In this document: positions 8,880 through 17,637 of the stretch, one piece after another
Layout of the letters: each line of letters begins with the position of its first letter
Numbering within the stretch: the stretch's first letter is position 1
Origin: Paracoccaceae bacterium
GTDB taxonomy: Bacteria > Pseudomonadota > Alphaproteobacteria > Rhodobacterales > Rhodobacteraceae
Direction of reading: 5' to 3'
Assembly (NCBI GenBank): GCA_002402045.2
Contig: NVUX02000002.1
Span: 61,185-125,184, forward strand
Length of the DNA stretch: 64,000 nt
Position numbers and translations under genes: made by a program
Notes under the pieces: model-generated
Databases searched by the model: none
Told to the model about the DNA's origin: nothing
Seen by the model: only the letters and a program-made list of their open reading frames with translations

Positions 8880-10220
8880 ATGAAGCGTAAATATTTTGGC
8901 ACCGACGGTGTGCGAGGCAAGGCCAATACCCATCCGATGACCGCCGAAATGGCGCTCAAACTCGGGGCGGCTGTGGGGCAATATTTTGCCTCACACGAGG
9001 GTAGCAAACGGGTGATTATCGGCAAAGACACTCGCCGCTCGGGCTATATGATCGAAAATGCAATGGTGGCTGGGTTGCTTAGTGTTGGCATGGATGCGTA
9101 CTTGCTAGGTCCCGTGCCAACCCCCGCCGTGGGCATGCTGACGCGCAGCATGCGGGCTGATCTTGGCATCATGATTTCGGCCTCGCATAACCCGCATTAC
9201 GATAACGGCATCAAGTTTTTCGGGCCTGATGGCTTTAAGCTATCTGACGAAGCCGAGCACGCGATTGAGGCTTTGCTTGAAGTCGAACCCGCGCTGGTGG
9301 AGGCCACCCAAATTGGCCGCGCGCATCGGGTGGAGGGTGACCGCACCCGCTATATGGAATTCGCCAAAACCACCTTTCCGCGCCGCTTTCGGCTTGATGG
9401 GCTAAAGGTGGTGATTGATTGCGCCAATGGCGCAGCCTACCGCACAGCGCCCGAAGTGCTGTGGGAGTTGGGTGCCGATGTGGTGCCGATAGGCGTGAAG
9501 CCCGACGGATTTAACATTAACGATAATTGCGGCTCCACCAAGCCCGAGCTGGCTCAGCGGATGGTGGTTGAGCAGGGGGCCGACCTCGGCATTTGCCTTG
9601 ATGGCGACGCCGACCGCCTGATGATAATTGACGAAACCGGCAAGGTGGCGGATGGTGACCAGCTAATGGCGCTGATCGCAACGCGGATGGCGGCCGAAGG
9701 CAAGCTGGACGGCAACACGCTGGTGGCCACGGTTATGAGCAACCTCGGGCTTGAGCTGCACTTGGAGTCCAAAGGGCTGAAGCTGCTGCGCACTGATGTC
9801 GGTGACCGCTACGTGGTCGAGGCCATGCGGGCCGGCGGATATAATCTCGGCGGTGAGCAATCCGGGCATATCGTGCTGCGAGACTACGTGACGACGGGTG
9901 ACGGCCTGATCGCCGCGCTGCAATTTTTGCGAGCTATGGTGGACACGGGCCGGAAAGCCAGCGAGCTTGCACAGGTGTTTGAGCCGGTGCCGCAGCTTTT
10001 GGTGAATGTGCGCTATAAGGCGGGCAGCGCGCCTTTGGACGCGAATTCAGTTAAGCAAGCCATTGCTGAGGGCGAGGCGCGCTTTGGCGAAAACGGCCGT
10101 GTCCTTATTCGAAAATCTGGCACAGAGCCGCTTATTCGCGTGATGGGAGAATGCACCGACGAAGCGCTTTTGAAGCGCGTCGTTCACGATATCGTGGCGG
10201 CGGTCGAAGCCGCAGGGTAG
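8880..10220 (+). CDS. glmM: Phosphoglucosamine mutase
   Basis: A 446-residue alpha-D-phosphohexomutase of usual length. The catalytic phosphoserine loop is [18 protein letters not shown] (about residues 97-114), the metal-binding loop is DGDADR, and the C-terminal phosphate-binding loop is [14 protein letters not shown]. It converts glucosamine-6-phosphate to glucosamine-1-phosphate for UDP-GlcNAc, feeding peptidoglycan and lipid A made by genes further along this window. The ATG directly follows the folP stop. The folP-glmM pair is a widely conserved arrangement. Confidence 0.96.
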   Translation: MKRKYFGTDGVRGKANTHPMTAEMALKLGAAVGQYFASHEGSKRVIIGKDTRRSGYMIENAMVAGLLSVGMDAYLLGPVPTPAVGMLTRSMRADLGIMISASHNPHYDNGIKFFGPDGFKLSDEAEHAIEALLEVEPALVEATQIGRAHRVEGDRTRYMEFAKTTFPRRFRLDGLKVVIDCANGAAYRTAPEVLWELGADVVPIGVKPDGFNINDNCGSTKPELAQRMVVEQGADLGICLDGDADRLMIIDETGKVADGDQLMALIATRMAAEGKLDGNTLVATVMSNLGLELHLESKGLKLLRTDVGDRYVVEAMRAGGYNLGGEQSGHIVLRDYVTTGDGLIAALQFLRAMVDTGRKASELAQVFEPVPQLLVNVRYKAGSAPLDANSVKQAIAEGEARFGENGRVLIRKSGTEPLIRVMGECTDEALLKRVVHDIVAAVEAAG

Positions 10221-10226
10221 CTGTGC

Positions 10227-10259
10227 TATAATGTGGCCACCAACGGGAGACCACATTAT
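10227..10259 (+). promoter_or_regulatory. TATAAT box overlapping an inverted repeat around a start codon
   Basis: TATAAT at 10227-10232 resembles a -10 element without a convincing -35. It overlaps a 9-bp perfect inverted repeat (ATAATGTGG at 10228-10236, CCACATTAT at 10251-10259). The GGGAGA ribosome-binding site is in the loop, and the start codon at 10258 is at the end of the right arm. In a read-through transcript from glmM this could fold over the initiation site. Confidence 0.35.
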
Positions 10260-10749
10260 GCGAAACACTCTGATTGCTGGATTGCTAATGGCTGCAAGTG
10301 CCGCCAATGCGCAAAGCTTTACCGCAGAGCTTGGCCCCCCGTGGGATGGCATAGATGTGCCGGGCGGCCAGCAGTGCCGCTTGTTTAACGGCGATGGCGC
10401 AACGCCGATGATTATATTGCAAGGCTTGCCGGAGGGCACTGTGCAAATGCGGGTTGAATTTAATGATAAAAGCTATGGGCCGTTATCCAATAATGGTGGC
10501 CACGGGGTTATTGGCTTTCAGGTCAGCGGCCCCAATGCGGTGCTGCCTTCGGTGCCGGGCATGACCGAGGACCTGCCCGATGGGGCTGAAGTTTTGGCAG
10601 CAGCGCGCTCAAGTGGGCAATACGCCTCGGCGGGCTATCTGCCGCCATGCTCTGGCGGGCGTGGAAACCGATATATGGCCGATGTAATTGCGCTAGATGC
10701 CAGCGGGGCCGAGCTGGCCCGTGTGCCTGTGGAACTTGGCCGCTATTAG
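10258..10749 (+). CDS. Exported protein of unknown function
   Basis: 163 residues starting with a clear signal peptide (MRNTLIAGLLMAASAANAQS). The mature part is beta-rich with a Cys near the start (GGQQCRLF) and another near the end (LPPCSGGRGNRY), which could form a disulphide in the periplasm. No family is recognised. It lies 37 nt after glmM on the same strand, with its own possible promoter, and converges on the sulfotransferase gene. The ATG at 10258 is chosen because it begins the signal peptide and has a GGGAGA site. Confidence 0.7.
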   Translation: MRNTLIAGLLMAASAANAQSFTAELGPPWDGIDVPGGQQCRLFNGDGATPMIILQGLPEGTVQMRVEFNDKSYGPLSNNGGHGVIGFQVSGPNAVLPSVPGMTEDLPDGAEVLAAARSSGQYASAGYLPPCSGGRGNRYMADVIALDASGAELARVPVELGRY

Positions 10750-10774
10750 CGGCTCACTGCCCACGCGACGGAGG

Positions 10775-11581
10775 CTAAAGCCTGCCTGTTGCAGGCTTTA
10801 TCGGCTTTTGAGCCAGAACTTTTAGGGCATTGAGCAAATTGGCATCGGGTTGTTGCACGTTATAGGTATCTGGATGCACGCCTTGCGTTGCGATATCTTC
10901 TTGAAAGCGCTGCCGCCATTCCTCGGTTTCGGCATTGCGCTGGATTACCATTGGGCTTTCATAGCTTTCTGGCTGGGCCACGCCGAGATGCTTGGCCGCG
11001 CTTTCAAAAAAAGGTGCGGGATTAGGGAGCAACGTTTCATAAACAAATGATTCATAATCGAGGCTGTTGATTCCAAGGTAGCTCCGCCAAAAATTATACC
11101 CCGAGCCGATTTCAAAATATAACTCGCAGAGCTTTCTGAAGTTATAGCGGATTTTTCGGCGTCGGTGGTCCAACATCGTGCCGCCGTCATCGACCCAAGA
11201 GCGGCTTTGCTGGGCTTTTAGGGCTGAAATGGCTTGCCCGAACCTGTCTTCACGTGTGACCAGAAAGAACTTTACATCATTCTCTTGCGCGCATTTCTTG
11301 ATAAAATCAAAGCCAAATTGGGCCTGTGCAAGGCGCAAATGCCGTGGGAATATTTTCATGGAAAACCGACCATTTGGCGTGCTCGCACGCTGCATAACCT
11401 GCTCATAATAGCTTTGCGCATTATAAGTCCGCAGAGGTTTTCCCAGCGTTTCAAAGCCCAGCCATTCATCGGTGATGCCCATTCGGCCTGTGGCATTGTT
11501 GATAGATTTTAGCCATGTGGTGCCTGAGCGGCCCATTGAAAGCACAATATAGCCTTTGCGGCGAGATTTTGAGGTGGTCAT
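10775..11581 (-). CDS. Stf0-like sulfotransferase, copy 1
   Basis: 268 residues. The N-terminal GYIVLSMGRSGTTWL is a 5'-phosphosulfate-binding loop of PAPS-dependent sulfotransferases. Downstream are the basic FLVTREDRFGQAIS motif (3'-phosphate binding) and a W-rich C-terminal half. The arrangement is that of Stf0 (trehalose 2-sulfotransferase) family proteins, which sulfate sugars or glycolipids. The acceptor cannot be told. It follows a paralogue (11609-12403) on the same strand, and the pair faces away from ftsW. A hairpin with 9-bp stem (10778-10799) lies within the last codons, without a T-run. Confidence 0.75.
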   Translation of the reverse strand: MTTSKSRRKGYIVLSMGRSGTTWLKSINNATGRMGITDEWLGFETLGKPLRTYNAQSYYEQVMQRASTPNGRFSMKIFPRHLRLAQAQFGFDFIKKCAQENDVKFFLVTREDRFGQAISALKAQQSRSWVDDGGTMLDHRRRKIRYNFRKLCELYFEIGSGYNFWRSYLGINSLDYESFVYETLLPNPAPFFESAAKHLGVAQPESYESPMVIQRNAETEEWRQRFQEDIATQGVHPDTYNVQQPDANLLNALKVLAQKPIKPATGRL

Positions 11582-11608
11582 AATGGATGTGTTTCGCTTG
11601 TGAGCGGC

Positions 11609-12403
11609 TTAGCTACTATAGCCAAACCGGTTGGTTTTGGCGGGCTTGCCGCGCAATACGTTTATCGCATTTGCTACACCGGCCGTGGGCTGTGTTTGCT
11701 GGTATGCGCTGGCAGGAATGCCGTAGGCCTCAATATCGGCCTCGAATTGTGCAAGCCAATCCAGTGATTGGGGGTCGCGCTGAATTTCAAGGCTGCTTGC
11801 GGGTGTTGGCATAACTTCGCCAAAATGAGAACATACGGATTCAAGATAGGGCGCAGGGTTTTTGGACAGCTCTTCATAGGTGAAGCACTGGTGCGGGAAG
11901 CCTTGCAAGGCAAGATATGAGCGCCAAAAATCATACCCGCGGCATATATGAAAATAGGCTTGCGAAAGCGCGCCAAAATTGTATTTGGCGGTCTTGGCGG
12001 CTGGTTGGTCAACCCGCCATTGGCCGGTTTGCATGGCGCGTACTAAAGAAATGGCCTGCGATTTGTGGTCCGTGCGCTCCAGTAACAAAAGCTTGGTATC
12101 ATGCTCGCGCATGGCGCGGCGAATGAAATCAAATTCGTATTTGTCGATCACCTGCAACAGTTGGCGCGGAAAGATCTTAATGGCAAAATGCCCGTTTTCT
12201 GTGCTGGCGGTGCGCAGGGTTTGTTCATTAAACAGCGGCCGGCCCTTGGGGCCTTTGGGCGGGGTTAGATGGGAAAAATCCAGCCATTCATCAGCCACCC
12301 CCATTTTGCCAGACGCATTGCTAAGAGAGGCCAGCCAAGAGCTACCCGAGCGCGGCATGGAGAGAAGAATGAGGCCTTTGCGGCGGGCGTTTGATGGGGT
12401 CAT
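11609..12403 (-). CDS. Stf0-like sulfotransferase, copy 2
   Basis: 264 residues from the ATG at 12403. An open frame reaches 12598, but the added N-terminal 65 residues have no counterpart in copy 1. The loop GLILLSMPRSGSSWL binds PAPS phosphate and LLLERTDHKSQAISLV matches the 3'-phosphate motif. The two copies align along their length (for example FAIKIFPRQL versus FSMKIFPRHL), so they are a tandem duplication that has diverged strongly. The start has only a weak AGG site. They may act on the same class of surface carbohydrate. Confidence 0.74.
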   Translation of the reverse strand: MTPSNARRKGLILLSMPRSGSSWLASLSNASGKMGVADEWLDFSHLTPPKGPKGRPLFNEQTLRTASTENGHFAIKIFPRQLLQVIDKYEFDFIRRAMREHDTKLLLLERTDHKSQAISLVRAMQTGQWRVDQPAAKTAKYNFGALSQAYFHICRGYDFWRSYLALQGFPHQCFTYEELSKNPAPYLESVCSHFGEVMPTPASSLEIQRDPQSLDWLAQFEADIEAYGIPASAYQQTQPTAGVANAINVLRGKPAKTNRFGYSS

Positions 12404-12564
12404 GGTTTGGCCTAATAAATTCTGTCCGATAATAGGCAATTCCCGAGGGGCCTGTATAGCCAAATATTTGGCTGGATTTGCAGAGGGTGATTCGCTAAGT
12501 TGAAGCAATAACATGCATGACCCGAAAACGGGCGGCACATACACATGAGGAAGAGCAGTCTCCC

Positions 12565-13728
12565 ATGACAGAAATGATACATGGCGCGCATGCGCCACAG
12601 GAGCGTGAATCTGGCCTGCCTGAGTGGTGGCGGTCGGTTGACCGGCTCTCTATTGCAGCGGTGTTTGCGCTGTTTCTTATCGGCATGTTGCTGGCCTTGG
12701 CCGCCTCGCCGCCCTTGGCGCTTGATCAAGGCAAAGCGCGGTTTTTTTATGTTGAGCGGCAGGCGATATTTGGTGTGCTGGGGCTGGGCACAATGCTTTA
12801 TGTGTCGACATTCACTGTAAAAACCGCGCGGCGTTGGGCTGTGGCTGGTTTTATTGTGGTGCTGCTCGGGCTGGCATTGCTGCCATGGTTTGGCACAGAT
12901 TATGGCAAAGGGGCCATTCGCTGGTATTCCTTCGGGTTTGGCTCTATCCAGCCTTCTGAATTTATTAAGCCCCTATTTGCGGTTACGGCGGCCTGGCTGC
13001 TGGCCGCCAGCACCGATATCGCTGGCCCACCGGGGCGGGTTATTTCGTTTGGTTTTATGGTGGCGATTGTTGGCATGCTTGTGCAGCAGCCAGATTATGG
13101 CCAAGCCGGGCTGATTGTGGCCAGCTGGGGCACGATCTTTTTTGTGGGCGGCGCGCCGAAAAAGCTGATCATTTCGCTGGGGGCGCTGGTGGTTGGCGGC
13201 GGCTTTCTGGCCTACAATACCGTACCCCACGTTGCCCGGCGGATTGACGGATTTTTGACCGCAGAAATCGACCCTCAAACCCAGATCGGCTATGCAACCA
13301 CCGCCATTCAAGATGGTGGCTTGTTTGGTGTTGGCATCGGGCGCGGCTCGGTAAAGTGGACCTTGCCGGATGCCCACACAGATTTCATTATCGCCGTGGC
13401 CGCCGAAGAATTCGGGCTGATATTCACACTGGTGATCATTGCCCTGTTTATGTTTCTTACGCTTCGGGCCTTGCTACGGCTGCAGCGTGAGCGGGATATG
13501 TTTATCCGGCTTTCCGGCGTTGGCTTGGCCACGGTGCTTGGGGCGCAGGCGCTTATTAATCTCGGCGTGGCGGTTCGGCTGCTGCCTGCCAAGGGCATGA
13601 CGCTGCCTTTCGTGAGTTATGGTGGCTCGTCCTTGTTGGCGGCGGGCATTATGATGGGGCTTTTACTGGTGATGACACGGCGGCGCGTGCAGGGTGATAT
13701 GAGCGAAATTTTCGGAGGCCGGACATGA
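12565..13728 (+). CDS. ftsW: FtsW, septal peptidoglycan polymerase (SEDS family)
   Basis: 387 residues with about ten membrane segments. Near the end is the SEDS hallmark ([20 protein letters not shown]); the middle motif [15 protein letters not shown] and the AEEFGLIF loop are also present. FtsW polymerises lipid II glycan strands at the septum with a partner PBP. ATG 12565 is chosen over an in-frame start at 12517 because it follows a GAGGAAGAG site. Here the run of cell-wall genes begins with ftsW: murD and the earlier dcw genes are not upstream, where the sulfotransferases lie instead. The stop overlaps murG in ATGA. Confidence 0.95.
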   Translation: MTEMIHGAHAPQERESGLPEWWRSVDRLSIAAVFALFLIGMLLALAASPPLALDQGKARFFYVERQAIFGVLGLGTMLYVSTFTVKTARRWAVAGFIVVLLGLALLPWFGTDYGKGAIRWYSFGFGSIQPSEFIKPLFAVTAAWLLAASTDIAGPPGRVISFGFMVAIVGMLVQQPDYGQAGLIVASWGTIFFVGGAPKKLIISLGALVVGGGFLAYNTVPHVARRIDGFLTAEIDPQTQIGYATTAIQDGGLFGVGIGRGSVKWTLPDAHTDFIIAVAAEEFGLIFTLVIIALFMFLTLRALLRLQRERDMFIRLSGVGLATVLGAQALINLGVAVRLLPAKGMTLPFVSYGGSSLLAAGIMMGLLLVMTRRRVQGDMSEIFGGRT

Positions 13729-14810
13729 AGCCGCTGTTGGTGATCGCCGCTGGTGGCACCGGCGGGCATATGTTTCCCGCGCAGGCTTTGGCCGAGGAAA
13801 TGCTGGCCAAGGGTTGGCGGGTAAAGCTTTCAACAGATCTGCGCGGCGCGCGATATTCTGGCGGCTTCCCTGAGGCGGTAACGCGCGAGATTGTTAAATC
13901 TGCCACCACGGCGCGGGGTGGGCTGCTGGCCAAGCTTTTGGTTTTGCCGCGCATTGCGGCGGGCAGCTTTAAGGCATGGCGCAGTTTTCGGGCGGATAGG
14001 CCCAGCGTGGTTGTAGGCTTTGGTGGATACCCGGCTATTCCGGCCATGGCCGCCGCGTGGCTGTTGCGTTTGCCCCGTATGGTACATGAGCAAAACGGCG
14101 TGTTGGGGCGGGTGAACAAGGTGTTCGCACCGCGGGTTAATATGGTGGCCTGCTCTGTTTGGCCCACTGAGCTGCCAAAGGGCGTAACCGCTGAGCACAC
14201 AGGCAACCCCGTGCGCGAAAGCGTGCTGGCCAAGGCGGGCGCGCCCTATACTGAGCCCGGCGATTACCTGATGAACCTGTTGGTTTTTGGCGGCTCGCAG
14301 GGCGCGAGCATTATGATGAATGTGCCCAAAGCGTTGGGGCTGCTGCCGCAAGCTTTGCAAGACCGCCTGATCGTTTCCCACCAAGCGCGTGATGCGGATA
14401 ACGCAGATGCGGTGGCGGCTTATGCTGCCCTTGGCATCAAAGCCGATGTGCAGCCGTTTTTTAACGATATCCCCAAGCGGCTTGCCCAAGCGCAACTGGT
14501 GATTGCGCGGGCAGGGGCCTCAAGCGTGGCCGATATTACCGTGGTCGGGCGGCCCTCAATATTGATCCCGCTGGCGATCGCCATGAACGACCACCAAACC
14601 GCCAATGCTGCTGGGCTAAAAGCCGCGCATGGGGCGATTGTGATACAAGAGAAAGACTTGACGCCAGAGGGCTTGGCAAAGCATATCGGCGGTATTCTTT
14701 CAGCCCCCGATTTGGCGCAAAGCATGGCTGAGGCCGCGCTGGAGCTAAGCCGCCCCGATGCCGCCAAACGCCTTGCCGCATTAGTGGAAACCTTAGGAAC
14801 CCAAGCATGA
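13725..14810 (+). CDS. murG: MurG, lipid II-forming GlcNAc transferase
   Basis: A 361-residue GT-B glycosyltransferase. The N-terminal glycine-rich loop is [29 protein letters not shown] is the lipid I-binding segment, and the C-terminal donor site includes [11 protein letters not shown] and DHQTANA. It adds GlcNAc from UDP-GlcNAc to lipid I on the inner membrane face. It is coupled at both ends by ATGA overlaps with ftsW and murC. Confidence 0.97.
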   Translation: MKPLLVIAAGGTGGHMFPAQALAEEMLAKGWRVKLSTDLRGARYSGGFPEAVTREIVKSATTARGGLLAKLLVLPRIAAGSFKAWRSFRADRPSVVVGFGGYPAIPAMAAAWLLRLPRMVHEQNGVLGRVNKVFAPRVNMVACSVWPTELPKGVTAEHTGNPVRESVLAKAGAPYTEPGDYLMNLLVFGGSQGASIMMNVPKALGLLPQALQDRLIVSHQARDADNADAVAAYAALGIKADVQPFFNDIPKRLAQAQLVIARAGASSVADITVVGRPSILIPLAIAMNDHQTANAAGLKAAHGAIVIQEKDLTPEGLAKHIGGILSAPDLAQSMAEAALELSRPDAAKRLAALVETLGTQA

Positions 14811-16195
14811 ACAGCCAAACCCGTTTGCCCCATGATATAGGCCCTATCCACTTTGTTGGCATTGGCGGCATTGGCATGAGCGGCATTGCCGAAGTGCTAA
14901 TGAACCACGGCTATAAGGTGCAAGGCTCTGACCTGAAGGAAAGCCCGATCACGCGGCGGCTGACTGAGAAAGGCGCCGAGATTTTTGTAGGCCAAAAGGC
15001 CGAAAACCTTGAGGGCGCCGAAGTTATTGTGGTGTCTACTGCGATTAAGCCCGGCAATGCCGAGCTGGATGCGGCGCGCGCCCGTGGGCTTCCCGTGGTG
15101 CGCCGCGCTGAAATGCTGGCCGAGCTGATGCGGCTAAAAAGCAATGTGGCCGTGGCCGGCACGCACGGAAAAACCACCACAACCTCGATGGTGGCCGCGC
15201 TGCTCGATGGCGGCGGCATGGACCCAACGGTGATTAACGGCGGTATTATTCATGCCTATGGCTCCAACGCCCGTATGGGCAGCGGCGAGTGGATGGTGGT
15301 GGAGGCTGACGAGAGCGACGGAACATTTAACCGCCTGCCTGCGACCATCGCCATTATTACCAATATCGACCCAGAGCATATGGACCATTACGGCAGCTTT
15401 GATGCGCTTCGTGAGGCGTTTTATACCTTTGTGAGCAACATTCCGTTTTACGGCGTGGCGGTGTGCTGCATTGATCACCCCGAGGTGCAAGCCCTTGTGG
15501 GCCGGATAACCGACCGCCGCGTGCTGACCTATGGCCAAAACCCGCAAGCCGATGTTCGGGTGAAAAACCTGCATTACAAAAACGGTAAGGCCTATTTTGA
15601 TGTCGCCATGAAAGTTGGCTCTATCAAGGGCTTGGAATTACCAATGCCCGGCGATTATAACGTTCTAAATGCCACAGCGGCGATAGCGACGGCGCTGCAT
15701 TTGGGCGTAACAGCCAAGGACATTAAGGCCGCTTTGAAGGGGTTTGGCGGGGTTAATCGCCGCTTTACCCGTGTGGCTGTGGTGGATGGCGTGACGATTA
15801 TTGACGATTACGCCCACCATCCCGTGGAAATTGCCGCCGTGCTTAAAGCCGCGCGGGAAAGCACCGAGGGCCGCGTGATTGCTGTGCATCAGCCGCACAG
15901 ATTTAGCCGCCTTGTCGATTTGTTCGAGGATTTTTGCAGCTGCTTCAATGACGCCGATATAGCGGTGATTGCGCCTGTATTTACGGCTGGGGAGGCCCCG
16001 ATAGAGGGGGTTGACCACGTAACGCTTGCCGCAGGTTTGGTGACGCACGGGCATAAAAATGCGACCGTGATTTCAGGGGAAAGCGGCCTTGCGGCTCTGG
16101 TAAAGGCAGAGGCCAAACCGGGCGATATGGTGGTTTGCCTCGGGGCGGGTACCATTTCGGCGTGGGCCAACGGGCTGCCTGCCGCGCTGGCATGA
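14807..16195 (+). CDS. murC: MurC, UDP-N-acetylmuramate-L-alanine ligase
   Basis: 462 residues. The N-terminal Rossmann motif is [14 protein letters not shown], the ATP-binding P-loop is [20 protein letters not shown] (a Mur ligase signature), and [21 protein letters not shown] and [10 protein letters not shown] follow. It joins L-alanine to UDP-MurNAc in the cytoplasm. The start overlaps the murG stop and the stop overlaps the next small gene, so it lies in the middle of the coupled operon. Confidence 0.97.
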   Translation: MNSQTRLPHDIGPIHFVGIGGIGMSGIAEVLMNHGYKVQGSDLKESPITRRLTEKGAEIFVGQKAENLEGAEVIVVSTAIKPGNAELDAARARGLPVVRRAEMLAELMRLKSNVAVAGTHGKTTTTSMVAALLDGGGMDPTVINGGIIHAYGSNARMGSGEWMVVEADESDGTFNRLPATIAIITNIDPEHMDHYGSFDALREAFYTFVSNIPFYGVAVCCIDHPEVQALVGRITDRRVLTYGQNPQADVRVKNLHYKNGKAYFDVAMKVGSIKGLELPMPGDYNVLNATAAIATALHLGVTAKDIKAALKGFGGVNRRFTRVAVVDGVTIIDDYAHHPVEIAAVLKAARESTEGRVIAVHQPHRFSRLVDLFEDFCSCFNDADIAVIAPVFTAGEAPIEGVDHVTLAAGLVTHGHKNATVISGESGLAALVKAEAKPGDMVVCLGAGTISAWANGLPAALA

Positions 16196-16449
16196 GTAGC
16201 TTTATAGCGGCCTGCATTTGGTCGATTTCAGCAAACATTATTGCTATGATTCCCGGCGGGCAGCGCTATCGAATTCATTGGAATTTGGCACGGGTGCTGG
16301 TGCTGGCCCTGCCGGTGGTTATTTACTTTATCGGCATAAAGCACGGGGTGCTCTGGCAGCTCGCCATGCTCACGGTTGCGGTTTTCCAGTTGCGGCTTAT
16401 GCTGCGGCATATGTTTAGGCAAGCACTTGAAAAATGGAGAGCACGATGA
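16192..16449 (+). CDS. Small DUF2484-type membrane protein, copy 1
   Basis: 85 residues with two or three hydrophobic segments and a basic C-terminus (LEKWRAR). It matches the DUF2484 small membrane proteins that sit after murC in Rhodobacterales and have sometimes been mislabelled as murC; no biochemical function is known to me. The ATG at 16192 overlaps the murC stop. The stop overlaps the ATG of the next gene, a paralogue sharing the pattern of AxxIWxxxANxxAMxP at the N-terminus. Confidence 0.75.
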   Translation: MSSFIAACIWSISANIIAMIPGGQRYRIHWNLARVLVLALPVVIYFIGIKHGVLWQLAMLTVAVFQLRLMLRHMFRQALEKWRAR

Positions 16450-16694
16450 CGGCGATACTCGCTGCATCAGTCTGGGCGCTGGCGGTGAACCTTGTGGCGA
16501 TGCTGCCTCATAACCGGCTGCACTTCACCCTCGGCGGGGTGCTGCTTTTGTGCTTTCCCTATGTTTTGTGGCTTGTCGCGCAGGCCTTTGGCGGCTGGGC
16601 GGTGTTTGCCATTGTGCTGGTTGGGCTGTCGCTTTATCGCTTGCCGCTGGTTTACTATATAAAGAAAGCGCTGGGAAAGCATGAGCCTGATTGA
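16446..16694 (+). CDS. Small DUF2484-type membrane protein, copy 2
   Basis: 82 residues, membrane-embedded, ending in a basic and polar tail ([10 protein letters not shown]). Its N-terminus ([19 protein letters not shown]) parallels that of the preceding gene, indicating a tandem duplication. It begins in an ATGA overlap with copy 1 and overlaps the murB start by 14 nt. Position between murC and murB with coupling on both sides suggests a role connected to envelope assembly or simply membrane-coupled translation; neither is shown. Confidence 0.72.
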   Translation: MTAILAASVWALAVNLVAMLPHNRLHFTLGGVLLLCFPYVLWLVAQAFGGWAVFAIVLVGLSLYRLPLVYYIKKALGKHEPD

Positions 16695-17610
16695 GAACCT
16701 CCCGCCTGTTGAGGGCCGCCTCGTTGAAAATCGCGCGCTGGATAGCCTAAGCTGGCTACGAGTTGGTGGCCCCGCCGAGGTGCTTTTTACCCCCGCGCAT
16801 ATGGCCGATCTGGCCGCGTTTATGAAGGCCCTCCTGCCCGAAATCCCTGTGCTTCCCATTGGCGTTTGCTCCAACCTGATCATCCGTGATGGCGGTGTGA
16901 AAGGCGTGGTGGTGCGGCTTGGGCCTAAGTTTAACGGCTTTGAGCTGCTTAAGGGCGGCGAGGTGCGCGTGGGGGCCTCGGCGCTGGATGCGCAGGTGGC
17001 GAAGCGGGCCGCTGAGGCAGGGATAGATCTTGCGTTTTTGCGCACGATTCCGGGCAGCATCGGCGGGGCTATTAAGATGAACGCAGGCTGCTATGGCAGC
17101 TATTTGGCGGATGTGTTTGTGCGGGCCACGGCGGTAACGCGCGCGGGCAAAGTGGTGACCCTGAAGCTGGAAGACATGGGCTTTGGCTATCGAGATTCCG
17201 CCCTGCCGGATGAGACAATCATCACCCAAGCCATCCTGCGCGGCCCCCTAGGTAATCCCGCCGAGATTGAAGCCAAAATGGAAGCGGCGCTGGCCAGCCG
17301 CGCTGCCAGCCAACCGGTGAAAGAGCGCTCTTGCGGCTCTACCTTTCGCAACCCTGCGGGGTTCTCCTCCACCGGTAAGGATGACGACGTGCATGACCTG
17401 AAAGCTTGGAAACTGATCGACGAAGCCGGCCTACGCGGCGCCCGCCTTGGCGGGGCGCAGATGAGCGAAATGCACCCGAACTTTATGATAAATGCTGGTG
17501 GGGCCACAGCCGCAGACCTTGAGGGGCTGGGAGAGCTGGTGCGGGAGAAGGTGCGAGAAAAGCACGGGATTGAGCTGGAATGGGAGATTAGAAGGGTTGG
17601 GGTTGAATGA
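16681..17610 (+). CDS. murB: MurB, UDP-N-acetylenolpyruvoylglucosamine reductase
   Basis: A 309-residue FAD enzyme of the type I group. The opening FAD-binding strand is [29 protein letters not shown] is the central flavin loop, and SCGSTFRNP carries the catalytic serine. C-terminal [17 protein letters not shown] closes the substrate site. It reduces the enolpyruvyl group to give UDP-MurNAc, the MurC substrate. It overlaps the DUF2484 copy 2 gene. After its stop comes a 27-nt gap and an unrelated large gene before ddl. Confidence 0.96.
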   Translation: MSLIENLPPVEGRLVENRALDSLSWLRVGGPAEVLFTPAHMADLAAFMKALLPEIPVLPIGVCSNLIIRDGGVKGVVVRLGPKFNGFELLKGGEVRVGASALDAQVAKRAAEAGIDLAFLRTIPGSIGGAIKMNAGCYGSYLADVFVRATAVTRAGKVVTLKLEDMGFGYRDSALPDETIITQAILRGPLGNPAEIEAKMEAALASRAASQPVKERSCGSTFRNPAGFSSTGKDDDVHDLKAWKLIDEAGLRGARLGGAQMSEMHPNFMINAGGATAADLEGLGELVREKVREKHGIELEWEIRRVGVE

Positions 17611-17637
17611 GCGCTGCAGCTGAGGCAAGGTTGGCGC

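Noticed and set aside
10778..10799. A 9-bp stem at the end of the first sulfotransferase gene considered as a terminator
   Set aside because: It lies inside the last codons and has no T-run on either side; mentioned only under the gene.
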